Assembly (NCBI RefSeq): GCF_014199955.1
Contig: NZ_JACHOQ010000001.1
Location: 682,001 to 746,000, forward strand
Reading direction: 5' to 3'
DNA: 64,000 bases
From: Brevundimonas aurantiaca
Lineage (GTDB): Bacteria > Pseudomonadota > Alphaproteobacteria > Caulobacterales > Caulobacteraceae
Shown: positions 44,901-53,687 of the stretch, one piece after another
Layout of the letters: each line of letters begins with the position of its first letter
Position numbering within the stretch: the stretch's first letter is position 1
Position numbers and translations under genes: made by a program
Notes under the pieces: generated by a model
The model's database searches: none
What the model was told of the DNA's origin: nothing
Seen by the model: the letters and a program-made list of their open reading frames with translations, nothing else

Positions 44901-47768
44901 TCAGTAGGAATAGGCCAGGCGGACCAGGAAGTTCCGGCCGGGTTCCATATAGTCCTTCTGATAGGAGGGGCTTTCGCCCTTGGTCGTATAGTAGCGGTGG
45001 CCGTCCAGGATGTTCTGGACGTCGAAGTCCATCGTCAGGCCGGGACGGAAGGTGTAGCGCGAGTGGAAGTCCAGGCTCTTGTTGGGCTGGACCCATTTGT
45101 CCACGGCGTTGTCACGCAGGTCTTCGATATAGGCGCCCTGATACTGATAGGACAGCCGGGCTTCGAAGCCGTACTTCTGATAGGTCAGAGAGGCGTTGTA
45201 GATCAGATCCGGCGCCTGGATGAAGGAGATCTTGCGCCCCCTGCGGTAGTCCAGACCCGTCTCGGCCTCGCTGACCTGGCGGGTCAGATTGGCCTCGACC
45301 CCGAAGCCGTCGAAGGGCGCGGCCATGCCCTCGAACGACTTGATCAGGTTCAGCTCGACGCCCGTGATCCGGGCCGTCTCACCGTTCTTGGGCTGAGTGA
45401 TGGTGATCACGCCTTCCTGGGTGGGAGCGTCGACCGCGCTGCCGTTGGTGAAGATGAAGTGGTCGATCTTCTTGTGGAAGACGCCGATCGACACCAGGCT
45501 GGAACGGTCCGGGTAATATTCAGCCGAAACGTCCAGGTTCAGGGCCTCGGCCGGTTTCAGGTCGGGATTGCCCTGGCTGATGGAGACGATCTCGCCCAGG
45601 GTCTCGCCCGGCCTCGGCTTTGCCCGGCCGACGCTGACGCCACGCGAGATGTTGCTGAACTCGGGCCGGGAGAAGCTGGTCCAGATCGCGCCGCGATAGA
45701 CGAAGTTTTCCGACGGGCGATAGATCGCCGTCACGCTGGGCAGGACGTTGGTGTAGTGGCTGTCGGTGTCGCCGAAACCGCTCCGGTCGCCGTCTTCGAT
45801 CCAGTTGGTGTTGGTGACTTCCGTGTGTTCGACCCGCACCCCGGCGACCACGTCCAGATCGTTGAGCTGGAAGCTGGCCAGGCCGTAACCGGCGTAGATG
45901 GTCTCTTCGCCGCTCTTGTCGCTCGAGTTCAGATCGGCGTAGGAATAGTTGACCGGATTGGCCTTTTGGGCGGCCTCGATGGCGGCCGTCACCTTGTCGC
46001 GGTTCAGGATGGCGCCGTAGTAGTAGCGGCCGTTCAGAACGTTGCGGACCTCGCGGTCGATCAGGCCCGACTGACCCAGACTCTTGCCCGCCAGCGGCGT
46101 GTTGTCGAACGAACCGCCCCAGATCGGGGTCGAGTCGTACTCCCGCTCGGACCGCAGGATCTTCACGCCCGCCTTCAGATGACGGACGAGGCCTTCCATC
46201 TCATAGACGGCGTCGAACTTGAACGCCGTGCGCGCGTCGGTCTGTTTGTCGCGGCTGCGGCCGCCGCCGTCATAGGGCAGCAGATTGGGATCGTTCGGCG
46301 CGTTCTGAGCGAAGGCCGGCAGTTGCGGCATGGGGAAGCGCGGATCATAGGACGACCACAAGAGGCCCGTCTGGTTGAACGGCGCCGAGCAGGCGTCGCA
46401 GTTGTACCCGATGGAGAAGCTGTCCGGTCCGCCCTTTTCGCCGGCGCTGTAGCTGAGGTCATAGTCCAGGGTCAGGCGGTTCAGACGGCTCTGGCCGCCC
46501 AGATTGATGGTGCCCAGGGTCGAGGTCTGGTCCAGGGTCTGGAAGGTGCGGGCGAACTGGAAGGTCTCGGGCTTCCAGACGCCGGACCGGCCGAACAGGG
46601 ACCAGTAGGACGAGCTGCTCTGACGGTCCGCGTCCGTGATCACGCCGTCAGCGTCGAAGTCTTTGATCTGGGCGGTGGTGTAGCTGTAGATGCGGCCCTT
46701 GGCGCCGAAGCCGACGACCGCATTGTCCGGCTGGATCAGGCTGGTGTCTTCCAGATCGACCTGTTGCAGGCGTTTGGTCTTGCGGCTGCGGAAGTCGGTG
46801 TAGTCATTGGTGCCGGTCCGTTCCAGACGGCTGTACTGACCGCGCAGATAGAAGTCGTTCGTGTCCCCACGATAGTCGATCGAGAAGTTCCCGCCGAACC
46901 GCTCTTGCTCGATGCGACGGTAGTCCAGGTCGATGCCCGGCAGGTACATCGAACGCTCGTCGATCTCTTCGGTGCTGTTCCGACGCCAGCGATAGGGCTC
47001 CCACTCGCCGTCGTTCTCGGTCTCTTCGTTCAGGCCGTTGCTCTTGCCGTAGTTGAAGGAGACGAAGGCGCCGAAACGGCTGTCGGACGGCAGGCGGCTG
47101 GCGAAGTCCAGCTGGACCTGACCGGCGCCGTCCTTTTCATCCTGCTCGCGGGCGCGGTCGTTGATCCCATAGCTGAGGAAGGCGCGCGCCACCGGGCGGG
47201 CGAAATCGAAGGCCGTGGGGGTCTGGAAGTTGACGGAGCCGCCGATGGCGTCGCCGTCCATGTCCGGCGTCAGGGTCTTGGAGACGGTGATGCTCTTCAG
47301 GCCGTTGGGCGGCAGGACCGTCATCGACATCTTGCGGCTGTCGGGATCGGTCAGGGCGACGCGGACGCCGTTGATCGAATAGGCGTTGAAGGTGCCGGCC
47401 AGGCCGCGCACCGAGACATATTCGCCTTCGCCCGTCTCCTGGTTCACGACGACGTTGATGCCGGGCGCGCGGGCCAGGGCGTCGGCGACATTGGCGTCGG
47501 GCAGCTTGCCCAGGTCGTCGGACGAAATCACGCTGGAGACCACGCCCGAGCGGCGCTGGGCCTCGATGGCGTTGGCGGTGCTGAGGCGCTGGCCGGTCAC
47601 GACGACCTCCTCCACCTCTGCGGGCGTGGATTGCGGCGCGGCGGTCTGGGCGTGGGCGACGCCCGCGACCAGGGCGGCGGAACCCGCCAGGAGGACGGCG
47701 CGCAGGCCGGTCCCGGCGGTGGTGTGACGATGAACGGCCCGTTCCTGGGCCATGAGATGACGCGACAT
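44901..47768 (-). CDS. TonB-dependent outer-membrane receptor
   Basis: The product is about 955 residues: a signal peptide ending AHAQ, a TonB-box-like EEVVVTGQR, a plug domain (LGKLPDANVADALARAPGIN, YVSVRGLAGTFNAYSINGVR) and a 22-stranded barrel ending in an aromatic residue (LAYSY). The ATG at 47768 is preferred to that at 47780 because GGAG lies six nt before it. The receptor is of the large carbohydrate/organic-substrate type rather than a typical short siderophore receptor. Its neighbours on the same strand are a PhnZ-like gene and phospholipase C, so the ligand may be a phosphonate or lipid breakdown product. That is inference. Confidence 0.93.
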   Translation of the reverse strand: MSRHLMAQERAVHRHTTAGTGLRAVLLAGSAALVAGVAHAQTAAPQSTPAEVEEVVVTGQRLSTANAIEAQRRSGVVSSVISSDDLGKLPDANVADALARAPGINVVVNQETGEGEYVSVRGLAGTFNAYSINGVRVALTDPDSRKMSMTVLPPNGLKSITVSKTLTPDMDGDAIGGSVNFQTPTAFDFARPVARAFLSYGINDRAREQDEKDGAGQVQLDFASRLPSDSRFGAFVSFNYGKSNGLNEETENDGEWEPYRWRRNSTEEIDERSMYLPGIDLDYRRIEQERFGGNFSIDYRGDTNDFYLRGQYSRLERTGTNDYTDFRSRKTKRLQQVDLEDTSLIQPDNAVVGFGAKGRIYSYTTAQIKDFDADGVITDADRQSSSSYWSLFGRSGVWKPETFQFARTFQTLDQTSTLGTINLGGQSRLNRLTLDYDLSYSAGEKGGPDSFSIGYNCDACSAPFNQTGLLWSSYDPRFPMPQLPAFAQNAPNDPNLLPYDGGGRSRDKQTDARTAFKFDAVYEMEGLVRHLKAGVKILRSEREYDSTPIWGGSFDNTPLAGKSLGQSGLIDREVRNVLNGRYYYGAILNRDKVTAAIEAAQKANPVNYSYADLNSSDKSGEETIYAGYGLASFQLNDLDVVAGVRVEHTEVTNTNWIEDGDRSGFGDTDSHYTNVLPSVTAIYRPSENFVYRGAIWTSFSRPEFSNISRGVSVGRAKPRPGETLGEIVSISQGNPDLKPAEALNLDVSAEYYPDRSSLVSIGVFHKKIDHFIFTNGSAVDAPTQEGVITITQPKNGETARITGVELNLIKSFEGMAAPFDGFGVEANLTRQVSEAETGLDYRRGRKISFIQAPDLIYNASLTYQKYGFEARLSYQYQGAYIEDLRDNAVDKWVQPNKSLDFHSRYTFRPGLTMDFDVQNILDGHRYYTTKGESPSYQKDYMEPGRNFLVRLAYSY

Positions 47769-48019
47769 GACTGTCTCCATTGATCCTGATGTGTGGTCGG
47801 ATCGGCCATCGAGGTCCGCTCAAGGCAGGCGTCAGCGATCAGCGACGCGCGGGCGCGCCCTGACTGCATCAACCGCTCGACCCAGACCCGGGCCGAAAAC
47901 TATTGGATTGCGACGGCGCCGCCGGAACCGGCGGGCCGATGTCTTTCGCTCCGTCTATCCGGAGCGGTGACGACTGGACCCTTCACTCATTCAACAACCC
48001 CCATTCGTTGAAATGAAAA
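47769..48019. other. 251-bp intergenic region upstream of the TonB receptor
   Basis: This stretch should carry the receptor's promoter. I searched it for the TGGTCTAGACCA-type operator found elsewhere in the cluster and saw only a half site (GTGGTC near 47792). No gene or strong hairpin is visible. Confidence 0.4.
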
Positions 48020-48595
48020 CTAGGCTTCCGCCCTGCGGTTGATCAGGTCGCAGAGAAGCTGGCGATAGGCCTCGAAACCGGCGACCTCGACGCCCTGGGC
48101 CTTGCCCAGTTCGTCGTAGCGGCGCAGCCGAAGGGCGGCCTCGGCCGCCGGCAAGGCCATGAATTCCTCCACCTCGGCCGGGCTCATCGGTCCGCCCTGC
48201 AAGGCCAGGCTCTGAAGCGAGGCGGCGCTCAGCCGATCGACATAGCCCGGCGCCGTGGCGGCCAGACACCGTTTGGCCGCCACATGCAGCCGGACCGGCT
48301 CGGTCACTTCAGGTCCAAAGGCGCGGGCCAGATAGCCGGCGCTGATCTGTTCGTGCCGGGTGTCGATGCCCCGATCGGCGGCGTCCTCGCCGGCCTTCTG
48401 CATCATGTGGCCGACGTCGTGCAGCAAGGCCGCCGCCACCAGGGCGGGCGGAGCCCCGTCCGCCTGGGCATGGTGCGCCGTCTGCACCGCATGCTCCAGC
48501 TGGGTGACGTCCTCACCGTAATGCAGCCCGCCCAGCCGGGCGAAAAGGTCCGAAAGTTCGGAAACGAAGGCGTCGGCGTCCACGGGAGAGGTCAT
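48020..48595 (-). CDS. HD-domain protein of the phosphonate-degradation type (PhnZ-like)
   Basis: The 191-residue protein has the mixed-valent di-iron oxygenase layout of PhnZ/MIOX-type HD proteins: EDVTQLEHAVQTAHHA, then the metal-binding AALLHDVGHMMQ and a later histidine in VRLHVAAKRCL. Known PhnZ oxidatively cleaves 2-amino-1-hydroxyethylphosphonate made by PhnY. No phnY is in the window, so the substrate here may differ. PhnZ uses Tyr24 and Glu27 in an induced fit. The matching region here reads HYGE, so the tyrosine may be shifted or replaced; that comparison is from memory. The ATG at 48595 is preferred over 48637, which overlaps the phospholipase gene end. It follows that gene by 38 bp. 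Confidence 0.85.
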   Translation of the reverse strand: MTSPVDADAFVSELSDLFARLGGLHYGEDVTQLEHAVQTAHHAQADGAPPALVAAALLHDVGHMMQKAGEDAADRGIDTRHEQISAGYLARAFGPEVTEPVRLHVAAKRCLAATAPGYVDRLSAASLQSLALQGGPMSPAEVEEFMALPAAEAALRLRRYDELGKAQGVEVAGFEAYRQLLCDLINRRAEA

Positions 48596-48633
48596 CAAAT
48601 TTCCGTCGTAAGCAGCGGTCGAAAGGGCGGAGT

Positions 48634-50772
48634 TCACAGGCGCATCCGCCCGATGGCCGGATCGGTGCGGCTGGAGCGGCCGGTCTCCACATGACCGGCC
48701 AGCCTCTGGATGAAGGTCGGATCATCCTCCAGGCTCACCTTCAGGTCGTACCAGTGGTCGCTGCCGCGCAGATCCCAGGTCGACTGCGACGCTGCGCCGG
48801 GCCGGACGGTCAGCCGACGCCGCGCCTCGCCTTCGGACAGGGGATAGGCAGGGTCCATGTCCAGCACCGCCAGGGCGGCTTCCTCGCCCGTCCCCGTCAG
48901 GCCCACGGTCAGCACACCCCTGGCGTCTGTGGCGATCGTGACCTGCGGCTGGGGCTGGGCGGTGTCGCCCGCGAAGCGGCGGTAGAAGCCGTTAGGGCCG
49001 TGGACCGTCAGATCATAGGGGCCAGGCCGGCCGGTGTTCCAGTGTCCGGCCGCATAGGTCTCTCCGGCGGCGAGGGTGAAGCGCCAGGGGCCTGCGCGAT
49101 CGGTGGCGTCGAACACCTGGAAGACCGCGCCGGTGCGGCCGCGGTTGACCAGGTCGATCCAGACAGCCCCGTCGGCGACGCGGGCCTGGGCGGCCAGATC
49201 ATAGGGCAGAGGGCGGGCGCCCCGCTGCGGCCCGTCCTGAACGGCCGGAACCTGGCGCTCGGGGATCCGCAGGGTCGGCGCGGCCTTGGAGCGGGCGACC
49301 CGCTGCATGTAGTCGGCCGTGGCGGGCAGAGACAGGGCGGCCCAGTCCTGGTTCGGACGCGCAAAGTCGAAGGCCGACGTCAGGTCGCCGCAAACCGTCC
49401 GACGCCAGTCACTGATGTTCTCCTCCCGAACGCCGAAACGCTTTTCCAGGAACTGCAGCGTCGAGGTGTGGTCGAACACCTCCGAACAGACGAAGCCGCC
49501 GCGGCTCCAGGGCGAGACCACGATGGCGGGCACGCGGATGCCCAGACCCAGAGGATGGGCGCCGCGATGGGCCGCATCGGCGTCAGGCCCATAGACCTTG
49601 GCCTCGCCGGCGACCGAGACGGTGCTGTGGCCCTGGTCCGGCGTCAGGGGCGGCATCGGGGGCTGGATATGGTCGTAGAAGCCGCCGGCCTCGTCATAGT
49701 TGACGATGAAGACAGTCTTGGAGAAGACCTCCGGGTGATCGACCAGGGCCTCGATCAGCTGGGCGCAGACGTGCTCGCCCTTGGACGGCTCGGCGTCGGG
49801 ATGTTCCGACAGATCCCGCGCCGTCACGATCCAGGACACCTGGGGCAGGCGCCCGCCCGCTATGTCGGCGCGGAAGGCCTCCACCAGCTGCTCGCCGTCC
49901 GAACGGGTGCGGTCTGCGCCGGTCTTATGCTCCGACACCCAGGACCGGCCGCGCTCATACAGGGGCGAATCCTTGGGGCACGGCCGGAAAGGTTTGAACA
50001 CCGACAGGATGTTGTCGCCGAAATTGTCGTACTCCTGATAGACCTTCCAGCTGACGCCCGCCGCCTGGAGCCGTTCGGCGTAGGTGGTCCAGTCGTGCGG
50101 CCCCTTCTCCATGACCCTGTCTTCGGCCATGTCGGCGCTGGGCGTCTCGTCCTCGCCGTAGTTGCTCATCTCCGGGTCGCCGCCGACCTTTCCGCCGCCG
50201 TTGCAGCCGGTCCAGAGGTGCAGCCGGTTCGGATAGGTCTGGGTCAGGGTCGAGCAGTGATAGGCGTCGCAGACGGTGAAGGCGCTGGCCAGGGCGTAGT
50301 AGAAGGGCAGGTCCGAGGCCTTGTAATAGGCCATCCGCTTGTGCAGCTCGCCGGAATGGCCCCACTGGTCATAACGGCCGCCGTTGACGATGGTGACGGC
50401 GGCCTTGTGGCCCTGGTCCGACCCGTCGACCGTATAGGCGTTGGTGGTGCGGGAATCCCCATGGAAGGGAATGACGAAGCCGTCGGGGTGCTGGTCGCTG
50501 GGCTGACGCCAGACGCTGGCCCCGCCGGGCAGCCGTTGGGGGCGCGGATCGCCGAAGCCGCGCACCCCGTTCAGCGCGCCGAAATAGTGATCGAAGGCGC
50601 GGTTCTCCTGCATGAAGATGACCACGTGTTCGACGTCCATGATGGTGCCGGTGGCGTTGTTGGCGGGAATGGCCATCGCCTTGCGCACCGTGGCGGGCAG
50701 CAGGTTCAGGGCCGCGCCGGCGGCCGCGCCGCCCAGAGCGCCCCGCAGGAAAGACCGACGATCATTTGACAT
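48634..50772 (-). CDS. Tat-exported phospholipase C, phosphocholine-type
   Basis: The 712-residue protein belongs to the acid-phosphatase-like phospholipase C family (non-haemolytic PlcN/PlcH type). It begins with a twin-arginine signal (NDRRSFLRG at residues 3-11, then an Ala-rich stretch). The catalytic domain shows the family motif VVIFMQENRAFDHYFGALNG, which holds a metal-binding Glu and Asn, and later DVVE-like metal sites in YDEAGGFYDHIQPP and the VVSPWSRGG segment. The C-terminal ~200 residues are two beta domains of the PLC C-terminal type. It should hydrolyse choline-type head groups from lipids outside the cytoplasm. In this cluster a phosphonolipid head group is an attractive alternative. 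The start has GAGGGGG upstream. Confidence 0.9.
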   Translation of the reverse strand: MSNDRRSFLRGALGGAAAGAALNLLPATVRKAMAIPANNATGTIMDVEHVVIFMQENRAFDHYFGALNGVRGFGDPRPQRLPGGASVWRQPSDQHPDGFVIPFHGDSRTTNAYTVDGSDQGHKAAVTIVNGGRYDQWGHSGELHKRMAYYKASDLPFYYALASAFTVCDAYHCSTLTQTYPNRLHLWTGCNGGGKVGGDPEMSNYGEDETPSADMAEDRVMEKGPHDWTTYAERLQAAGVSWKVYQEYDNFGDNILSVFKPFRPCPKDSPLYERGRSWVSEHKTGADRTRSDGEQLVEAFRADIAGGRLPQVSWIVTARDLSEHPDAEPSKGEHVCAQLIEALVDHPEVFSKTVFIVNYDEAGGFYDHIQPPMPPLTPDQGHSTVSVAGEAKVYGPDADAAHRGAHPLGLGIRVPAIVVSPWSRGGFVCSEVFDHTSTLQFLEKRFGVREENISDWRRTVCGDLTSAFDFARPNQDWAALSLPATADYMQRVARSKAAPTLRIPERQVPAVQDGPQRGARPLPYDLAAQARVADGAVWIDLVNRGRTGAVFQVFDATDRAGPWRFTLAAGETYAAGHWNTGRPGPYDLTVHGPNGFYRRFAGDTAQPQPQVTIATDARGVLTVGLTGTGEEAALAVLDMDPAYPLSEGEARRRLTVRPGAASQSTWDLRGSDHWYDLKVSLEDDPTFIQRLAGHVETGRSSRTDPAIGRMRL

Positions 50773-50796
50773 GGATCAAATCCCCCTCTTCATTTT

Positions 50797-50808
50797 TGGT
50801 ATAGACCA
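50797..50808. promoter_or_regulatory. GntR-type operator candidate between plc and gntR
   Basis: TGGTATAGACCA is symmetric at 10 of 12 positions and lies 24 bp upstream of the phospholipase start in the region it shares with the divergent gntR gene. It matches the TGGTCTAGACCA palindrome at 53650 at all but one position. HutC-subfamily GntR regulators bind sites of the GTNTANAC form. Confidence 0.7.
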
Positions 50809-50956
50809 GAAGGGCGGTCACCTTCGGCGAAATTTTCATGAAGCTTGCGCGGCGGATGTCTGAACCATCCGTGGGCGGACCCGGCTCGCTTGACCCGCAA
50901 TGCTCGAATTCGCATCTTCCGACCGGGCGGGAATCGACCGTCGTTTGAGCGATTCC

Positions 50957-51676
50957 ATGACGCAGCCGGACAGTCTCCATTACCTCGGGGTGCGCGACGC
51001 CATCGCCGCGCGGATCGCGGGCGGAGAGTTGAAGCCGGGCGAACGCCTGCCCTCCGAACGTCAGTTGCAGGTCGGCGGCGGCGTGGCGCGCGGCACGATC
51101 CGCGAGGCCCTGTTCCAGCTGGAGGCCGAGGGGGTCATCTATCGAAAGGACCGCAGCGGCTGGTACGTCTCTCCCCCGCCCGTCGTCTATGATCCGACGC
51201 GCTGGGAGGGCTTCATGTCCTATGTGGAGGCCCAGGGACGCCGGCCGACCACCGAAACCCTGAGCAAGACCGAGATCGCCTGCACCCCGGTTCTGGCGCC
51301 GATCTTCGGCCGTCCGGTGGGGGCCCCCATGTACCGCATCCGCCGCCGGCGTTCGGTCGACGGCCGCGCGGTTCTGGTGGAGACCATCGTCGTGGACGCC
51401 GCCATGGCCCCGGACCTGCTCAGCCATCCGCTGGACGGCTCCCTGACCAGCGTGCTGAAGTCCGCCTACAACATCGCCGTGGCCCGCAACCGGGTGGACA
51501 TGCAGCCCTGCGCCCTGACGCGCGGCGAGGCCGAGGCGTTACAGGTCAAGTCGGGCCTGCCCGGCCTGAACGTGGTCCGAACCAGTTATGACGCCCAGGG
51601 CCGGGTGGTCGAGTTCGACCGCGAATACTGGCGCCACGACGCCCTGAAGATCAGCGTCGACATCCGGGTGCGTTAA
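50957..51676 (+). CDS. GntR-family regulator with UTRA ligand-binding domain
   Basis: The 239-residue product has an N-terminal winged helix (about 10-75: YLGVRDAIAARIAGGELKPG, ERLPSERQLQ, GTIREALFQLEAEGVIYRK). A UTRA domain follows (about 90-235, with YRIRRRRSVDGRAVLVETIV and DREYWRHDALKISVD). This is the HutC subfamily layout, which includes phosphonate-operon regulators PhnF and PhnR. The ATG at 50957 is used; an in-frame ATG at 50900 is possible but lacks a ribosome site. It is divergent from plc and probably controls both operator regions. The ligand is likely a phosphonate or its breakdown product. Confidence 0.88.
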   Translation: MTQPDSLHYLGVRDAIAARIAGGELKPGERLPSERQLQVGGGVARGTIREALFQLEAEGVIYRKDRSGWYVSPPPVVYDPTRWEGFMSYVEAQGRRPTTETLSKTEIACTPVLAPIFGRPVGAPMYRIRRRRSVDGRAVLVETIVVDAAMAPDLLSHPLDGSLTSVLKSAYNIAVARNRVDMQPCALTRGEAEALQVKSGLPGLNVVRTSYDAQGRVVEFDREYWRHDALKISVDIRVR

Positions 51677-51688
51677 GCCCTCGGGCGA

Positions 51689-52489
51689 TCAGGCCCGGCG
51701 CGCCGCCTCGGCCTCCAGGGCCGGGATCAGATCCGCCACCGTGTCGATGACCCGGTCGGCGCCCGCCTCCAGCAGACGATCGGCGGCCGCGGCCAGCCGG
51801 GCCGCCCGGTCATCGGCGTCCAGCTCAGCCAGGGCCTGGGCCGTCAGCCCCGTCAGATTGCCGGACGCGGCGACCCCGATGGTGAAACAGCCGGCGTTGC
51901 GCCCCTCGGCGATCCCCACCTCGGCGTCATCCACCTTGACCACGCGCGACAGGGGCCAGACGCCCAGATCGGCGCAGGCCTTGTAGATCATCAGGGGCGA
52001 CGGCCGTCCCTGAGGCGTCTCATGGGCGCAGACCACCAGATCGGGGGCGTAACCCTGGTCAGCCGCACGGGGCAGGACCACCTGCATCATCTCGCGCGTA
52101 TAGCCGGTGCAGGAGGCGATCTTCAGACCCTCGCCCCGCAGCCGATCGACCACCTCGGCGGCGCCGGGGATCAGGTCCGCCGTTTCCTGGGCCAGGCGGA
52201 TCATCGGCTGCTGGAGTTCGCCCATGACCCGTTCGATCGCCGCCGTATCGGGCGCCGCCCCGTGCGCCGCCCGCCAGGCCTCATTGACGCGGGGCTGTTC
52301 GAACAGGGCCCGCACGTGATCGGCCTTGGCCCGGCCCATGTCCCGGCGCGCCTCGTCCTCCGTCACGGGCGTGTCCAAGGCGGCGAAGGCCTCCATCAGG
52401 GCCAGAACAGGGGCCCGGCTGCCGAAATCGACCATGGTGCCGGCCCAGTCGAAAACGACCATGTCGAAACTGTCGCGGATGGAGGTCAT
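51689..52489 (-). CDS. phnX: Phosphonoacetaldehyde hydrolase (phosphonatase)
   Basis: PhnX cleaves phosphonoacetaldehyde to acetaldehyde and phosphate in the cytoplasm. The 266-residue HAD-fold protein has the nucleophile Asp14 in VVFDWAGTMVDFGS. The Schiff-base lysine is Lys55 in MGRAKADHVRALFEQPRV, matching the MGLxKxDHVR motif of true phosphonatases, and SCTGYTREMMQVVLP and the acidic loop KVDDAEVGIAEGRNAG follow. The ATG at 52489 has GGAG eight nt upstream and lies 2 bp after the FAD oxidoreductase stop, so the two steps are coupled. The usual PhnW transaminase gene is absent nearby. Confidence 0.95.
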   Translation of the reverse strand: MTSIRDSFDMVVFDWAGTMVDFGSRAPVLALMEAFAALDTPVTEDEARRDMGRAKADHVRALFEQPRVNEAWRAAHGAAPDTAAIERVMGELQQPMIRLAQETADLIPGAAEVVDRLRGEGLKIASCTGYTREMMQVVLPRAADQGYAPDLVVCAHETPQGRPSPLMIYKACADLGVWPLSRVVKVDDAEVGIAEGRNAGCFTIGVAASGNLTGLTAQALAELDADDRAARLAAAADRLLEAGADRVIDTVADLIPALEAEAARRA

Positions 52490-52491
52490 GG

Positions 52492-53619
52492 TCACGTCTC
52501 CTGAAACAGGTCTGCAATCACCTCTTCGCCGAAGGCGAAGCCGGTGGAGGCGCCGTTGCCGGCGGTGATGAGGGCCAGGCGCACGGCCGGGTGCGGCGCC
52601 GCGATCAGATCGGCCTGGGGGCCTCGGGCGTAGGTTCCGGTCCAGCGCTGGAGCACCGGCGGGGCCTGCTGTCCGGTGGCGGCGCGCCATTCGTCCAGGA
52701 TCAGCTGATCGACCGCCTCGCTGGCGAAGGGGTCCGGCGTGGCCGCGTCATGGTGGCTGTCGCCCATGACCAGGGCGCCGTCGGCGTCCTGGACCGCGAT
52801 CAGATGGACCCCGTTCGTCAGGGCCTGGCCCTGCTCCGCCTCCAGCCGCGCGCGCAGGGCGGCCGCCTCCGGCAGGGCGGCGTAACCGCCGTAGCGCACC
52901 AGGCCCAGGTCCGACATGACCGGAGCGGGCAGATCAAAGCCGGGCGAGGCCAGCCGCATCATCTGAAGCTTGCAGCGGGTGACCCCCGCCTGGGCCATTT
53001 GATCGGGAAACAGACTGACCAGGTCGTCGCCGGGACAGACAACGATCCGCTCGGCCTCCACCACGCCCCGACTGGTGACGAGGCGCGGCGGCTCGACGGT
53101 CTGGACGGCGGTCTGTCGCCGAAACGCGACGCCGAAGCGATCCGCCAGCCAGGCGGCCAGACGCGGGATGGCGATGCGGGAATCCACGCGCAGCTCGTGG
53201 GGGCTCCACATGGCGGCGACAGTCTGGGGGCCGATGATCTGCGGCGCGCGCGCCCGCGCCTCCTCCCCCGTCATCAATCGACACCCTTCGCCCATTTCGG
53301 TGGCCGTGAAGGCCTCCAGCACGGCCGCAGCCTCGAGCCGGCGCACGGGCAGCCACAGCCCGCGTTGCAGGACCGGCACGTCCGCCTCGCGCGCCGCCTC
53401 ATCCCAGATGGCGCGGCTGCGGTGGGCGCGGCTCCAGACCTTCCCCCGCGGCTGGCCCGTGACGGTGACGAAGCCGAAATTGCGGATCGAGGCGCCGTTG
53501 GCCTGGGCGTCGCGGTCGATCACCACGACCGACAGGCCCCGCCGCGCGGCCGCCAGGGCGCAGGCCAGGCCGACGATCCCCGCCCCCACCACAGCGACGT
53601 CGTAGCGTCTCTCCGTCAT
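52492..53619 (-). CDS. FAD-dependent oxidoreductase, HpnW type (phosphonate associated)
   Basis: The 375-residue DAO-fold flavoprotein has the dinucleotide-binding VAVVGAGIVGLACALAAARRG at the N-terminus, GASIRNFGFVTVTGQPRGKV, and a C-terminal FAD contact TAGNGASTGFAFGEEVI. Members of this group (TIGR03364 from memory) are found in phosphonate operons and were proposed to replace the PhnW transaminase by oxidising 2-aminoethylphosphonate, or its N-methyl forms, to phosphonoacetaldehyde. Coupling to phnX by a 2-bp gap fits that idea. The ATG at 53619 is chosen for its GAGG ribosome site; earlier ATGs at 53634 and 53673 are weaker. The operator at 53650 lies 31 bp upstream. Confidence 0.9.
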   Translation of the reverse strand: MTERRYDVAVVGAGIVGLACALAAARRGLSVVVIDRDAQANGASIRNFGFVTVTGQPRGKVWSRAHRSRAIWDEAAREADVPVLQRGLWLPVRRLEAAAVLEAFTATEMGEGCRLMTGEEARARAPQIIGPQTVAAMWSPHELRVDSRIAIPRLAAWLADRFGVAFRRQTAVQTVEPPRLVTSRGVVEAERIVVCPGDDLVSLFPDQMAQAGVTRCKLQMMRLASPGFDLPAPVMSDLGLVRYGGYAALPEAAALRARLEAEQGQALTNGVHLIAVQDADGALVMGDSHHDAATPDPFASEAVDQLILDEWRAATGQQAPPVLQRWTGTYARGPQADLIAAPHPAVRLALITAGNGASTGFAFGEEVIADLFQET

Positions 53620-53649
53620 CCTCGTCCTCGTCATCCAAGCGTCGCAGCA

Positions 53650-53663
53650 GTGGTCTAGACCAC
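53650..53663. promoter_or_regulatory. GntR-type operator palindrome between FAD gene and transporter
   Basis: GTGGTCTAGACCAC is a perfect 14-bp palindrome in the 68-bp gap between the divergent FAD oxidoreductase (minus) and transporter (plus) genes. One bound regulator could control both. It is nearly identical in its core to the site at 50797-50808 next to gntR. Confidence 0.75.
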
Positions 53664-53687
53664 GCGAGTGCAACGGGATGATGTCAA

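Noticed and set aside
44823..47783. A 986-residue plus-strand frame opposite the TonB receptor
   Set aside because: It is the reverse reading of a clear receptor gene. Its translation is Val/Gly/Ala repetitive and lacks domains.
47769..48019. GntR-type operator before the TonB receptor gene
   Set aside because: Only a half site is present, so it was not called.
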